Assembly: GCA_040954595.2 (NCBI GenBank)
Contig: CM082596.2
Coordinates: forward strand, 9,858,001-9,922,000
Length of the DNA: 64,000 nt
DNA from: Balanoglossus misakiensis
Lineage: Eukaryota; Hemichordata
Direction of reading: 5' to 3'
Shown one piece after another: positions 46,184-59,819 of this stretch (the stretch's first letter is position 1; each line of letters begins with the position of its first letter). The translations under genes were made by a program, and so were the position numbers. Under the pieces are notes generated by a model. The model was not told the DNA's origin, did no database searches, and saw only the letters and a list, made by a program, of their open reading frames with translations.

Positions 46184-48242
46184 GTGAGTATCTACAATTT
46201 GGAGAGAAAGTAAGATGTATGGGTTTGTACAATGTAAGTGTCTTATACATGTATATTTGACACTGAAATCATATATTGTACAATCAGTCATTGGTAAATG
46301 TCTGCTATTCATGACACAAATAAAAAAACAGTCAAACCTGTGTGAGTGGCCACCTCTATTAGGCAGCCACCTCTATATAGTGGCCACTTTATTCTAGTCC
46401 CTATGCAATTTACATCTACATTAATTGACTTTTCTACAAGGTATAATTTCTACAAGGTATAATGGCCACCTATCTATAAAGGCCAGTTTAGAAAAGTCCC
46501 TTCACTAGCCACAATAGACACTTGTGTTGATTTCTGTATGTTTTACATGTAACACAATCAGGACATTTTTCATAAAGAGGGCAGCCTTCCAAAATAAAGT
46601 GTCATCTCAATGCAGACAATGTGAAAAAGGCGGTCAGTAGAGTACTGCTCGAGCTCATCTAGTTTGTTGTATACATGATACATGTACAAGTTGTGTGTAA
46701 AACTGACCTTACAATAAAATGTGGCTGTCCAAGTACATAAGTTTCAACTATAGTGTTGATACAAAAGACAATCAAGTTTTTACTTTGTGACCAACTTGCC
46801 TCGTGTTCGTGTCGTGGAAGGGTAACATGACTGCATAGCAATGTTTTATTAAAATTTTCTACATAGAGAAATGGACTACTGGGAACTATGTAAATGATGC
46901 CCTGAGCCTAAAAATTCTGACTGTCTGCAATTATAGTTTTAGCATTTTTGTTCAATTGCACTTTCAAGTACAGTCAAACCCGTCTAACAACAAAGGGACT
47001 GAAGAAATTGTTCAGATTGCAGGTGTCCAATTTAAAGAGGTTCTTTCAACATGTGGTTCTATGTCAAAAGGTTTGAACAATGTCTTTGAAATAGACATGT
47101 TTCCAGATTAGACAGGGTTCGGTTGAGACAGGTTTTACTGTATTTTGATACATGCTCTGGCTTAACCCTTTCACCAACATGATTCAGTCTAAACCCTTTA
47201 TTTTCTATGGTAAGGCTGGATCTTTAAAGAGGAAACTGTTTTTTTTCTGGGAATCTCTTTATTTCTTCTGTCACAAAAATTGCATGGGAGTTCTAATTCT
47301 AAAAGGAAAACTGATTTCATAAAAGATCTCAAAGTCAAGTTTTGGATGTGGCTCCATTTCAAGTATTGTAGGTGACTAGTTTTCCGGAGTTCAAGTCTTT
47401 ATACTTGCAGTAGAGTTGGTCACATGTACTTGGGTAATCTGAGTGTGGTCAGAAATTGAACTTACACACATTGAGTTGAGTTAAGAATATGTCTGGTGTA
47501 TTACTGTAATATGACTAGATACAGCAAATGCATTAACTATAAGTGTATGTTAAAATACACAGTTTCCATGGACAAATCTGAGTGATGAAATTAAATACAC
47601 ATGTTCATTAAATCCCACCATGATAGAGCGCCCCCACTGTTCAGAATGTCCATTTTGAAGTCCTACATATATGATGTCATGCCTAGCTGTCAATGTTAAC
47701 TGATGTGTACTTGTACTACTAGTAAATGGAAGTACTTTAAAGTAAAGCTCAGATGCAAGGTTTTGTAAAATAAATATAATATTAAAACGTTGCCATCATT
47801 TTAGCCATTTTGAACAGCGGTCCAATTGACTAATGTGATCACTCTGTATGCGGCATATGGCATATTAAGCATTTAGTATTTTTCAATCAGAAGCCGTTAA
47901 TCCTGTGATTAATTCTGCTTCTTGCAGCATTGATTTTAAATCACCACACATGAATAATTTTGTCCAAAGGACTGCGGTGCCCAAGTGTTTATGATAAGAT
48001 AAACAAACGGTGAAATTCACTGAAGAAGTGAGCGAGCACTTGCCCATTCATTGTTCAATGAAAGGTGACCACCAAAACAAAAGTATTGAGAAAATAACCC
48101 GAAGTTGGAGTTACTGAGTTTTAAATTGATTTCAAGTGAAAAGCTTGGATTGGCTGAAGCTCCTGTAGTCAGTTACCTGTAGGTAGATTGACACACATGA
48201 CAATGTTTGACTGTTTACACTTTTCTTTGTTTGATCTTTCAG

Positions 48243-48489
48243 AGGAATATTCAAGCACTGCAGAAGAATCTAGAGATGGCACAGAAAAAAAGAACTTGAA
48301 TTGAAACAACAGCAAGATCAACATGCCAGACAAAGTCCACTCATAGCACTAAGACAACAACATCAACAACAACAGCAATTACAAAGGTTACAACAACAGA
48401 GAGCCCAACAACAACAACAACAACAAGCAGTGCAAGCACAGCCATCCAATATACAATCAACAAATCAACAACTAAGTCACCTCTTACAA
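48243..48489 (+). CDS. Glutamine-rich exon, possible MED25 C-terminal region, frameshifted at A7
   Basis: Acceptor ATCTTTCAG, donor CAA|GTAAGT. The first part reads RNIQALQKNLEMAQKK. A run of seven A (near 48285-48291) then shifts the frame. With six, it continues ELELKQQQDQHARQSPLIAL and a long Gln-rich stretch with a charged helical character. Q-rich sequence follows the ACID domain in MED25, which makes this a candidate tail, but the ACID exons are not seen. 46930-48240 has no other gene. Confidence 0.5.
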
Positions 48490-48743
48490 GTAAGTTGTCA
48501 TAATAATGTGTACAGTGAATATTTTGAAAACCAAGACTGGTACCAGTGGCACTTCTGGGAATTGTTATGTGGGGAAAAATAAAATCAGTTTTCTCAAAAA
48601 GGAGCTTTCTTGATGGTACAAATAACATTGGTCTGTGCCATTCCCAAAATTATTTTAATGTATTGAAGACCTGAAAGTCACACAGAATAAATTCAATGCA
48701 CTATTTGCCCAACATGACAACTTTTCCCCACACAGATTTAGAC

Positions 48744-48788
48744 GTGGTGGGTATGGCCGATTTGCCTCAAATCGGCCATACACACCAC
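48744..48788. repeat. 45-bp hairpin
   Basis: GTGGTGGGTATGGCCGATTT pairs with AAATCGGCCATACACACCAC around a short loop, just left of the TTAA element at 48798. Confidence 0.85.
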
Positions 48789-48797
48789 ATCTATTAA

Positions 48798-50295
48798 CAC
48801 TTTCACTGCGTAGTTAATATATGCTAATGTATTCCTGTGCGTAGTTTCTTATGGTAAATTTAACTAATAAACAATGTTTTACTTTACCCTCTCTATCTCT
48901 TGTAATATGAAAGTATATGCAATGATATTTCCAGCAAGTATATTTTATAAGACAACCAACATAATAAAACTGAAAAATGGTCACATGACCATTAATTGGT
49001 CATGTGACACTGGCAGCCATAATGGATTTCTGTCGAAATATGGTAAAAACAACAGATATTGTAATATAAGTGACTGAAATACTGTATTTAATTCATTGTA
49101 TCACAGCTGACAGACAAACATAGTCAAAAACAACTTCCCCCTGTATAAAAGGGAATAACAAGTGACTTTTGAGCAAGAAATTTGATCAAATTTATTAATG
49201 GACCATAAAAACAATTATCAAATCATGCCCACCATTTACATGTATACATGTTTAAAATCTGAGAAAGAAATATAGATTATTAGTGAAAAGGTGAATGATT
49301 GAACTTGTAAATAAATAATAATAATAAAATAAATTAATTAAGTAATTTATTAAATACTCTACGTTTTAATGAATTGCAAGTTGAAGAAATCAAGGTTGGT
49401 AAATATGAATATACACACATTTAAAAAAAATTCATTAGCATAGTACTGTTTTGGCAATTCATTTCAAATGGATATAATACTCTGACAACATAGACTTCTG
49501 GCAAAGTCCCATCAAGATTTGCAAAGAAACCTACGCCTTCATTTAATTCAGTGAAGTAGGCATCTAGCGAAATCTTGACCGTAAGGGCAACTCATCAATT
49601 GCAGGGTTGTCAAAAAATTGTGCGGTGTACATATCAGTTTGCTCTGACAATGACATCAACTCAAACACATCACCAGGAAAGAACAGCTGAAAAAAGTCAA
49701 CCGGTGCAAAGTCATCAGTGTCAACTAATAAACCTTAGCGACGATCGTATACAGACAACCAGTCCGGTGTGTAATTGTCATTTACGTCATACAAAACCCA
49801 CCGCGTGTCACCATCAACGTTACGACGTCCGAGAACATGACAAAAACCCTCCCTCTCTCTCTGTCTCTACTCTGTTGTCTCCGTGTCTGGCTTCTATTTC
49901 TGGTTCTATGATGTTGTTGTCCGTAATTTGGCTTCCGCTATCGCTATGATCGCTGTCACTATCCTGAAAGACTTATTCAAGAACTTCGTCGGCATCAAAC
50001 TTTGCCCATGTCGCCATTTTTAAATACCAAGTGAATGAAAAAATATGATCGGGGCGACCTAAAATCAGCTGTTTAAGGAAACCCTTTGATGACAAAATCG
50101 ACTTGATTGTTTACAATACATATGCGCATGCTCAATTAGGGTTGACCCCTGTCCTATATATAGTCATACAAAATGAGTAAATAAGCAACGAACATAAAAT
50201 AGAACAGACCAAGTAACGGACGCGATCTTGGCGCATTTATGCGCCTCCCGCATTCTGACTGCCGGCGCAGAAAATGCCCTCCCGCAGCGAAAGTG
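48798..50295. mobile_element. 1.5-kb TTAA-flanked element
   Basis: TTAA at 48794-48797 and 50296-50299. Ends CACTTTCACTGCG and CGCAGCGAAAGTG, complementary at 12 of 13 positions. The right half is GC-richer. A 124-codon frame (49575-49949) shows no recognisable domain. Confidence 0.65.
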
Positions 50296-51444
50296 TTAAT
50301 ATTCATGAGTTTACTTTTCTTGTTTACGTACACTACTATACCAATTGGAAATCTAGAGAATGTCTATTTCATCAAGTTGACAACCCCCACATGTGTAAGT
50401 CATGTACATAAACAAAAATAGTCTGGTGTGTGGAGCCTCCTCCCTTTTTGAAATACTTTTTTATGCAATCAGTCCAAACTCATGATCAGTCCAACCTGTT
50501 CAGTTTTAGTGTGGGGAAAAGCTGGAATGAAAGCAGACCTAAATTACAGACAACGAAATACAACAAATCTTGTCTCATTCTTATTTTCAATTCCTCTAGT
50601 TTTTCCATGGTACCAGTGTGGAAGCACTGATGATAAACTGTGGCAGACAGTTTTAAATGACGACAATCATCTTACTCTTATGTACATATGCGTTAATTTT
50701 GTGTGTACAAAATAACGTCCAATCCAAATATCTGCAAATTTTATGTGCGTGCATTCATATAGTGGACTGCCTTCGCTTCCTTCTATATTTCTTGCACGCC
50801 ATATAAGAAGAATTTAGTTTTGACTCTTGTTTTCACTCAATTTGCTGTCTTTTCCTAATCTATGACACAGACTATGGTTGCCGCCACCTTGTCTGTTGTT
50901 AAGACAGCACTTGTGGCATAGATAAAAAAATTATAACTAGAGTCTCTGCTTTGGCAAGTGTGCGTTAGACGATCAATACCCTTTAACAAAACTCTGCTTA
51001 GAATTCAAATCATATTCTTTTCAAAATGTCAGCATCTGATTACATAGTGAATTAAAGCTGCAAGCAGTGTTCACTAGGCCCAAGCAATTCCCAGGGTTCC
51101 TACAGAATGCCAAGGATTATCTGCTGTGGATACCCACAATTTTGTCAAAAAGTTTTGATCCTAAACTGATCTATGTCCTACAAAATCGAAACTTCTAGAT
51201 CTATTGGTTAGCCTAGAATTAGGAGTGTACATAATTAATTAGGTCAACGGGGGTCCTGAAACTAACCATCAAATTTTAGACACAGCTTAAATCAATTTCC
51301 CATTGTACAGTTACTATATGCCGCCCTAAATTTCAGTCTGATTGACAAATGTGAAGAAAATTAAAAAGAGATGTCGTCTGATACATTGCCATTTTCTGTG
51401 AAGTGACTTTAAAAGAAAACTGTTTTGTTTGTATTCAACTGCAG

Positions 51445-51708
51445 CAGCAACAACAAGCCAGCAGAACACAAGCAACCATTCCACCACCAAAACAACAAAC
51501 AGCAGCAACAAAACAAACATGGCAACAACAACAACAACAGCAGCAGTTATCACAACAACAACAACAGCTGTAACTAGGACAACAGCCAAGGCCGCGACCA
51601 AAGGTACCTCAGATGGGCTTGGCACCCAGCTTGCAACAAACACAGCAACAATCAAGTAGTACTCTGCTGGCTGATGACCGGAGATTTTTTGATATTCTGA
51701 ATCAATAA
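51445..51708 (+). CDS. Terminal Gln-rich exon with premature stop
   Basis: Acceptor CAACTGCAG, phase 0 to the 48243 exon. QQQQASRTQATIPPPKQQ leads into poly-Gln, then TAA at 51571-51573. The same frame continues open for 44 codons (RPRPKVPQMGLAPSLQQ, LLADDRRFFDILNQ) to TAA at 51706, where AATAAA overlaps. A CAA-to-TAA change would explain this. 50300-51440 holds no other gene I can support. Confidence 0.5.
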
Positions 51709-52466
51709 ATTTATACAGGAAACTGACTATAATGAACAGGAGACTGTTCATGCCTTTATTACCATTGTAACTTCTATATACTAAATGAAACACAGATGCC
51801 CAAAGAAATGTCAAAAATTTCTCAAGGTATGCGGGAATTTTCAAATATTCCAGACAGTCGAGTGTTGGGGATTTGGAATATTTATCACTCTCATTTACTG
51901 TATACAGACATATCCATTCCAAAGCTATCACCTCCACTCATTCTTCAGTGTTCCTTGATTTAAAAAAAAATAATTTCGAAACAGATCAAATAACACGAAA
52001 TTGTTATTCCAGTGTAGTAACAGAATATACTCGGTCTGTACTAATTCTTGCATTAGCTTTACATTGTTTCCATCACAATGCCCTATTTCAATATAACCAT
52101 ATTTGTATGCCGGGCAGATGTAACTAGTTGTCAGTGTCTATTGTAATACAAAGTCTGCCATACACAAAGAACTGTGCATTGTCTTCTGGTGTGAAAAAAA
52201 GATACTTAGGATGTATGTAAAATGGGAAATTTTCATGAGAGATAAATTCGCCCGAATCATGCAAGTGCTAAAAAAACACGAAAACTAAAAAGTCGCGTAA
52301 ACATGTTTTTCAGAAATAATGATGAATTGAAATTCGAGAATGCGATAATTAATCGTTGCATAACAGTTGCCACATTTGATATTATGAAAATTTCCCGTTG
52401 CGAAAATTTCATGTTTTACAGTATATAGCCATATTTTTTCCACTTCCAAAACTAACATCAAGAGTC

Positions 52467-52755
52467 ATGCATGCCACTGGCCCAATAAAGCCTGATAGCT
52501 CTTGCTGGGAATTGTGATGTAACTAGCATCCCCCTTAAAGTCACTGACATTAACTGAACAATGGCGATTGTGTGTAAGGTTATAGTAAAGGCAAGGCTAA
52601 TTTAAATTTAAAATGGTACCAATCCTTAATCACACATATGTATCCTTTGACCAATCATTGGAAAAACAAAGTCCGTGATTGACTTCAAAGGGATGCTAAT
52701 TACATCACGATTCCCTGCAAGGGATATTATGCTTTATTTGGCCAGTGGCATGCAT
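52467..52755. mobile_element. Foldback element, 289 bp
   Basis: ATGCATGCCACTGGCC and complement at the ends. Arms also pair at GTGATGTAACTAGCATCCC and GGGATGCTAATTACATCAC. About 75-bp imperfect arms. No coding sequence. 51710-52460 and 52760-54730 hold AT-rich DNA without a supported gene. Confidence 0.75.
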
Positions 52756-54824
52756 AGTTTTTTGAAAGCAAAGCAGATAAAATACAGCTATATACTAGAC
52801 TAATACCTTATTAACTCCTGATCATTGGAGAATGTATCTCTAAAGTTACTCTCTATCGCTCCCTCAGGGAAGAGAGCAGTAGACAGCTCTTTGAGTGTCA
52901 GAACTTCCAGTTGTATACCAATCATTTGTATTACCCAATCACAGACTTTGTGTTATTGGTCATTTATCTATCCAATTGAAACTCATGTGTTCATTGGAGC
53001 ATTACACCAAAGAAGTCACACTATAACAGTGACAATACAACACTTGCAAAAACATGGATTGCTCAGGTCAGCCTATCTGGTTCCAGATTATCTGTGACCC
53101 AACTAATGCAGCTATAATGAATGTGTTTGGTTATATACAGAGATTTGTAGATTGTATAAGACGTGTTAATATCACACTCTAGCATGGGGCAATGTATATT
53201 TATCTTGTGAAAGCCACAAAGTCACTAGCTCTTGATGTTCATTTTCTATTTTTGTTGTTGAATAATTTATTATGAAATTAGATTGAAGCTGAACTCACGA
53301 CATATGTGTGGACATAACACGTTTATACGTCCATGTCATAATTTTTGTTAAAGCCAAACAATTAAATATCACCATTATAACAAAATTAACAACAATGTAA
53401 CCCCGGGGCTGTCACTTTTTTGAATGGATACCGATCCAGAGTTAATGTTTCATTGGAAAGTCTAACAGTGTTTTGAAATGTCACATTGTAATTTGAAAGT
53501 TTGGGCTTGGGCAGTGACAATGACATTGTTTGTGTACACAATTTGAAATGGAGCTCTATGAAAAGAGAAAAGTGGTGTGTGGAAAAGAATGAAGTCTTTG
53601 GGCTTATATCAGGTGCCTTCATTTGACTCTCAAGGAGAGTTTTGTAAAACAATTAACTTGTTGTGTGTCAGCATTATTGGGAAAGATTAAGCACACACAT
53701 GTATACAGGTTAGATTATAATGGAAAATCACCATCAGCCTTTTTTCTTAGCACTCTCACCTTTCACCCCCAGTTCCCTGTGTAGACATCCAACTTTTCCA
53801 ACAGAAACAATGGATTTGGACAGAACCATTAGTTCATTTGAATACCGGTATGTATGTAATATGTGTATTTATAACATACATCATGCTAACACTGTGTCAT
53901 GATTCACCAGAATCCGTCACGTGATAAGAAAATAGAATCGACTATGAATCCTCTAGGGAAATAGCGGAAAATATATAAACTGGTCACGTGACCAACAGGA
54001 TATAAAAGAATCCCATGCATATACTTTGTCAGTTCACCTCTGTAGCCAGACTGGCCATACGTATGAACTGATGATGTCCCTGTTATAGACATATGTCTTG
54101 TGAAACATATAAACCACTTTGGTGTGTTTTGTGTTTGGTGAACAGCGTGACAAGCATGTTAGAATCAAACTATTACATGCATGTTAAGAAATATAGTCTG
54201 TTATATGGAAGTGACCATAGTTGCCATATTATTAAAATCACATTTTTAATATCAATATTCACATGTCATTGCTTTCTACGTTTCTTGAATTTCCTATCAT
54301 TTTATGTTAACAAAAACAAGAGCCTTCTGTGACAACTTTCGAAAATATTTCATGTAATCAGCCATTCATTTTATGTGTGTGTGAATAATGACCCCATGAG
54401 GCTGTAGAATCATGTATAGTGCTGAAGGGGACGCCATCCATAGCTTTCATATTGCATAAGATGCTAAGTTGGTATTTTCCACATATTGCTTTTTTGTACT
54501 GAGAGTTCTGTATGTTACGCAGTCCTTAAGAAGAGCTTTTGACAAACATTTCATTGTACTTTCAAGACTGCTACAGTATTTAGATATTATATGCAGTATT
54601 AGGAAGAAATATCTTTAATATTTTTATTCTAACAATTTTCCCATCATGCTAAACAAGTAGACAGAAATGTCATGTTAGGATTTTTGCATACATAAAATAA
54701 ATATTCTGACAAAATAAGTGCTTTTGTCTGTCTCTTTGATTTCAGGTGAGGATCAGTATTTGTTGTTGCTTTTTCCAGCGTAGATTCCAATCAGAAGACA
54801 ATTGTGATGAACAGTATGTTCTGT

Positions 54825-55690
54825 TTGATTGGGACCTTATGAGATTGGTTGCATCTGTATGGATGTATGGGTGTATGTCCGTCCACATCAAAAACTTGAA
54901 AACCGCTGCGCGTACAACCTCGATATTTGTTGTGTAGATGCATACCGGGCTGTAGATGGGAGTTTGTTCAAACAAAGTTGTCATTGCCCAAAATATGTAA
55001 ATTATCAGGGAAAAACCTAAATTTGGTCAAAACTCAGAAAATCAACAACCACTGGTCATAATGATTCTGTATGTTTTGAGCTAATACTGTGAATTTTCCA
55101 TTTTTTATGCATATTTTGTCTTTTTCCACATATTTGGTAATAAAACCTACTTTCTGGAATTAATCAGCCCACCGCTTTGAAATTTAGTATGGAGCTTCAT
55201 ATAGGTGATCTGAGATACTAAAGTTTTGTTTAAATTGCTGCAAAATTTGCATAATTATAATTTTGGAGCAATTTTTACATTTTTGATCATTTTTTTCCTG
55301 TAAAACCGCTCGTAAGATCGCTTTGGAAATTTGCATGCATGTTCAAATCAACTTGAAGAATTCAATAGTATATTTTTGTGGTGATTTTAACCATTTTTGT
55401 TCAAAATTCATTCTCAGAACCCTCTACTCCATTGCTTTCAAATTTGATTTAAAGGTTCCTTCCTGAGTTGTCATGATAATTTACAAAACCAATGATGAAA
55501 GTGTCAATCTTTTGTGTGGGCAATATCTTGTATTTTGGGGGCATATTTTCCAATTTTGAAAAATTATATTTCCCAGAAAGTGTAAGGCTGATTACTTTAA
55601 AATTTAAGTTAATAGGATTGGCTTATTTAGAATTATAATGGAATCAAATTATAGGTAATTCAAAACTTTTATATTTTGTAGGATATTTTG
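54825..55690 (+). repeat. Dispersed repeat, about 0.9 kb, copy 2
   Basis: Same orientation and order as 9580-10490, with small deletions. Both contain the CATCAAAAACTTGAAAACCG segment. Confidence 0.8.
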
Positions 55691-55699
55691 TTTTATCAT

Positions 55700-57300
55700 A
55701 CATGCAACGCCCGTATTTGGCACTTTCTATTGTTCTCGTCCCGAAGATATTTTACGGTATTACACTGAGTGCAATATATCTTCACTCCGCGTCTCGAACT
55801 ATTTTTGAGAACGCTCGGCACGACAGTTCGCTGCGCGTGCGAGCGACGTACGGGGCATAGGACGCTAGTGGAGAGCAGTGTTGTAAAATTCGGTTATTAG
55901 AAGCTATAATAATGTTTTCAAAGTTGGCTGTTTTGCCATGTTGAATGTATCATTTTTACTTCTTCGAAATTCTCAATGCAAAATAATTGTTAACATGATA
56001 GTTTGAAAGAGAACGTAGACAATTTTATTTTGAATGCGGATGTGCCCATCGTAGTGAAAGCTGCCAACCCCCTTAAAATGATACTACGGCCCACACGTCA
56101 TATGTCACAACATGGCTACTGCCGTGATCCCAGGGCGCCTGTTCAAATTTGAAATTGTTTTTCTCGGCGCATTTTCGCAAATCGTACTGTTTTATAGGTA
56201 GGCATGTATGATAAAGGGGTTATTACACGAATTTTGGTCGATAACGCGACGCATTCTCGTGATGTCCGTATTTTGATGAGTTGCAAAGCAACGAGTCAAA
56301 ATACGGACCCCTAAATATACAACAAAACATTTTATCTCCGCGACCAGCTGTTCAATTTGGTGCATGGACAGTGTTGGACTCTTGATCTGTCTATGTTTAG
56401 AAAATTTGATGAAATTCATGATGACTTGGATTGAATTGAATCAATGTTTATTCGCTCTAGGAACACTTTATTGACTACAAACTTTTGTTTTGTTGTTTGT
56501 TGGATGGGTAAAATTTAAGACCTCTCGGCCAACGCGGAGCAGAGTTTAATTAGTTTTGAAGTTGTGAAAATCGACGAAACAGAGCGAAAAAACGGCAATT
56601 TGCGCTGTCGGCACATTTCTTCTGCCTCGATTTATCGACACCAGGACCTCCCCCCCCCCCCAAAAAAAAATATATCAATTATGGATCATCAAATAACTAG
56701 ACTGCATCGTCCATGAAATCAAACTCGACGACAAAAAAACTTCGCCGATTCCGAGGTAAACGCATCCCGACAGGATAAGAACTCCGCTATGTGACATCAT
56801 CTGATTTCTCTGTAAACATTGGTTGGTCGTTACTTCGGGAACGGCACTTAATCTTCTCGGTTGGGCCTTTAATTTCCATGTCCCCGGTCGATTCGGCCAA
56901 GACGCAAACCGATTCTTCACTTTGCAGTTCAGTAAAGTTGGCGAACGGGATAGTCTGTTAATGGTGAATGCAGGCCTGTACGCAGTGCTAGCGAACGGGA
57001 CAAATTGACATAATAAAAGCGAGTGTTGTCAGATTAGTGGGACTGTCATATCATGAACACAATACGGGAGGCGTGATAAGGGCATTATAAAGAGCGAGCG
57101 TGAAACTGACATGGAAACGATCGACAGTACGGTACAGCACAGTGGCTGTGGGTAGAGCGAGCATGTTGCTGTGCCGAACACATTTACCATGTTTGTTAAA
57201 TACAAAACACACCGACTTGACCTGCGGCCGCAGCTGCAGCTTCCTAACGCGCCCTAATCCAAGCAGTTTACGATCTCGTGGATCGTGGTTGGACTGACAA
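55700..57300. other. GC- and CpG-richer stretch without a supported gene
   Basis: CpG-containing segments at 55780-55860 and 56820-57290. A 61-codon plus frame (56823-57008) and an 81-codon minus frame overlap each other and match no family I know. Possible promoter-type DNA or an old element. Confidence 0.3.
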
Positions 57301-57679
57301 AATGACCCAGAAAGAGAACCACATTAGGAAGTATTATAGGTCTGTTTCCTCAAAGTCCAATAAGTGCAAAACTTAACGCACATCAAAATGTTGCCCAGAC
57401 AACGGTAGTTAGCAGTTTGCTTGCTCGGTTTGAAATGCGCGGCTGTGGTAGAAAATTACCCCCTGTTCTTTGGGACGTGAGCCACCCCCCTGAGACAATG
57501 GTGCACTCACACTCGAGAACATAGGTTTGCTATTTGCATATACAAATGGAATATTCCTTCGAATGCGAGCATGTTCCAGTGCGTTCTAAAATAATAAAAT
57601 ATGCAGCTATAGCATGTATGCATATTCATTGGTGTGTCGTAATGCTAACTTTGGTCTGTGATTGGGTAACAAGTCCCAC

Positions 57680-57778
57680 TCTCCATAACAACAGGTGATC
57701 ATTGACCCGTTTCCGGTGTGCGACGTCGGGTTTCAAGCACTTTCCTTCTTACTGCCGCGGGATCAAGATGTCTTTTCG
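57680..57778 (+). promoter_or_regulatory. Candidate promoter and first exon of a small gene
   Basis: A pyrimidine-rich CTTTCCTTCTTACTGCCGCG precedes ATGTCTTTTCG|GTAGGC (ATG at 57768, donor at 57779). It resembles a housekeeping-type start. Exon 1 would encode only MSF plus two bases. It does not join in phase directly to 59578, so a middle exon would be required. Confidence 0.3.
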
Positions 57779-59577
57779 GTAGGCTCATAATCCAGTCATT
57801 GCTTTTAGTACCATAGCCTGTATAGCTACGTTACCGTCGCTCGATTGTTTTGTCTGGTATTAGGTGATTTGCAGCTATCCGTTCAACACCTTGTAGTTGA
57901 ACAGAAGTAGGTCTTATTCCAGAAAAAAATCCGAGCTACGGGCGTGCAGCTAGCCATGCCTCTCGGCCATTCTGTGTATGGCTTCGCTGCTGACCCTGAG
58001 GTCATAATCGAGAAAGTCTAGTCATATTCATAGGGCTATACTCTGTGAGAATTTTATTGCTAGGCCTCTTGCCTAAGCGCACGTAGAGCCAGTGTTTGCA
58101 TTTTTTTTAATTTTACGGTTTAAACGTGGTTGGTGTATTTTCGCTTTTCTGTTTGTTTTTTCGTAACATTTTACTGTTTACATGTTGTTGGCGTATTTTC
58201 GTTTTTCTGGTGTGATTTCCACCTCACTGTTGGCATACTTAAACAATTATCCTAATTTTTATTGGGCAAACCGATAAAACCAGAACCACCACAAGTAAAG
58301 AAAATTGTAATCTGTTTGGTGATAACCCTTTTAGCTTTGAAAGATAACCGATTTGATGTTTTAGTAAAACCAAATTTTTGACCAGGGTGACAAGCATTTT
58401 TTTCTCCAAGAGTCGTGTTGCTTTGAAGCATACATTTGGATATATGGTCCCATTTGATGAAAACCTGGTTGATGAAAAATGTGCATATTTATAATTTTGT
58501 AGAATTTTTTGTCTTTTTTGGTCCAAAATTGTTTTATCTAAAACTGCTTGTCAGATTGCTTTCAAATTTTGCAGGGTTGTTCCTTGGGAATAATTAAGTG
58601 AGATGTTTTAGAAAAATACTTGAAATTTGCATATTTGCGTTTTTGTGTGTGATAGTTTTGGAATTTTTTATTAAAAATTATTTTCTTTCAAACTGATTGT
58701 CAGATTGCCTTGAGCTTTGGTAGGCATGTTCCCTGAAGCGATTGACGTAAGATATTGTACAATTTTGGTGAAAATACTGATTTTTCTGAAACTGCATATG
58801 GGATTGCTTTGAAATTTGATAGGATTATTGCAATGGGTAACCCAAGTTTTGTCTGATTGTGTTGATTTCCCTATACTGAGACTCGCCAAGTACACTATAT
58901 GTTTATATTACTAGAGAGTTCAGAATCCAATATGGCCGCCATACGAACTGGGACATACTGTGTAATCAGATTATTTTCTAAACTTGTCATATTTTAATTT
59001 CTCGATCTCACAAATAAAAATGAAATGCCAAAAACTGAGTAACTTTCGTTTCTTCCCGCTTGGTGTCCATTAAAGTCTTTTTCCTCCCACTGGGAAAGTG
59101 GCTAGAGTCAATATGTGCATAATGGCAGCATTATATGGCACTGAATAAATGGCAGGGGTGTTTACATCTCCTAATTTGTTTTCACTTAAACCATTATAAA
59201 TATCTAACAGTATATGATCATATTGTGTATGCAACTCGGAGATGTGTTTCACTTCAGGGTTGGAAGTTTGTTTAGTCAAGTCTGGGAAGTGACATGTCTT
59301 CAAAGTGACTGATGTTATCTGCTTAGAGCTGAATGCCCATTGGTGTTCTTTCCTAGGAATACATTTTCTTTGCATTTCATAGACCTGTGTATAATTATAA
59401 TTTCAGTTATATATTCTAATTTGCGTTTAGGTAGAGTATGCATGGAATTAAAATAATTATTCTGTAATTACCCAACAAAAATGTTGGTCTTACAATTGTC
59501 TAGCAAGTGGATATTTTGATTGTTAATTTGCACAGGCAACATTATGGAAGTAGCATAAAGAGTATTCAATAATATAG

Positions 59578-59819
59578 CAGACCTTCTAGCCAGAAAGAAG
59601 AGCTTAGAAGATTTATCAGCTCATAATATTCCTTTAACCAATGAACTTTATATGAACTTGCACACCTGCCTTCAAGATACAGGGATTAATGTTCAGGAAA
59701 CCTTACCAGCTCTAGTACATTTATTTCAGCCAGAAATTGAATTACCAGATAAAAAAATCAGTAATTTTACAAAGATACAGTCAGAAAATAAATGGAGAAA
59801 GCCAGCAAGGAAGGCATAA
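59578..59819 (+). CDS. Candidate terminal coding exon, unknown small helical protein
   Basis: After AATATAG|CAG the frame reads DLLARKKSLEDLSAHNIPLT, then a continuous run with LHTCLQDTGINVQETLPALV and FQPEIELPD, ending KWRKPARKA at TAA 59817-59819. The composition is protein-like, with a helix-forming pattern and a basic tail. I do not recognise the family. It has no in-window ATG in frame, consistent with being a last exon. Confidence 0.45.

Noticed and set aside
51326-51937. 203-codon minus-strand hydrophobic frame
   Set aside because: Val/Ala runs are the antisense of the CAA-repeat exon. The same applies to 48341-48628.
54060-54110. Possible hammerhead ribozyme (CTGATGA ... GAAAC)
   Set aside because: Both core words occur, but the segment between them does not form a contiguous stem II ending at GAAAC, and stems I and III are not evident.
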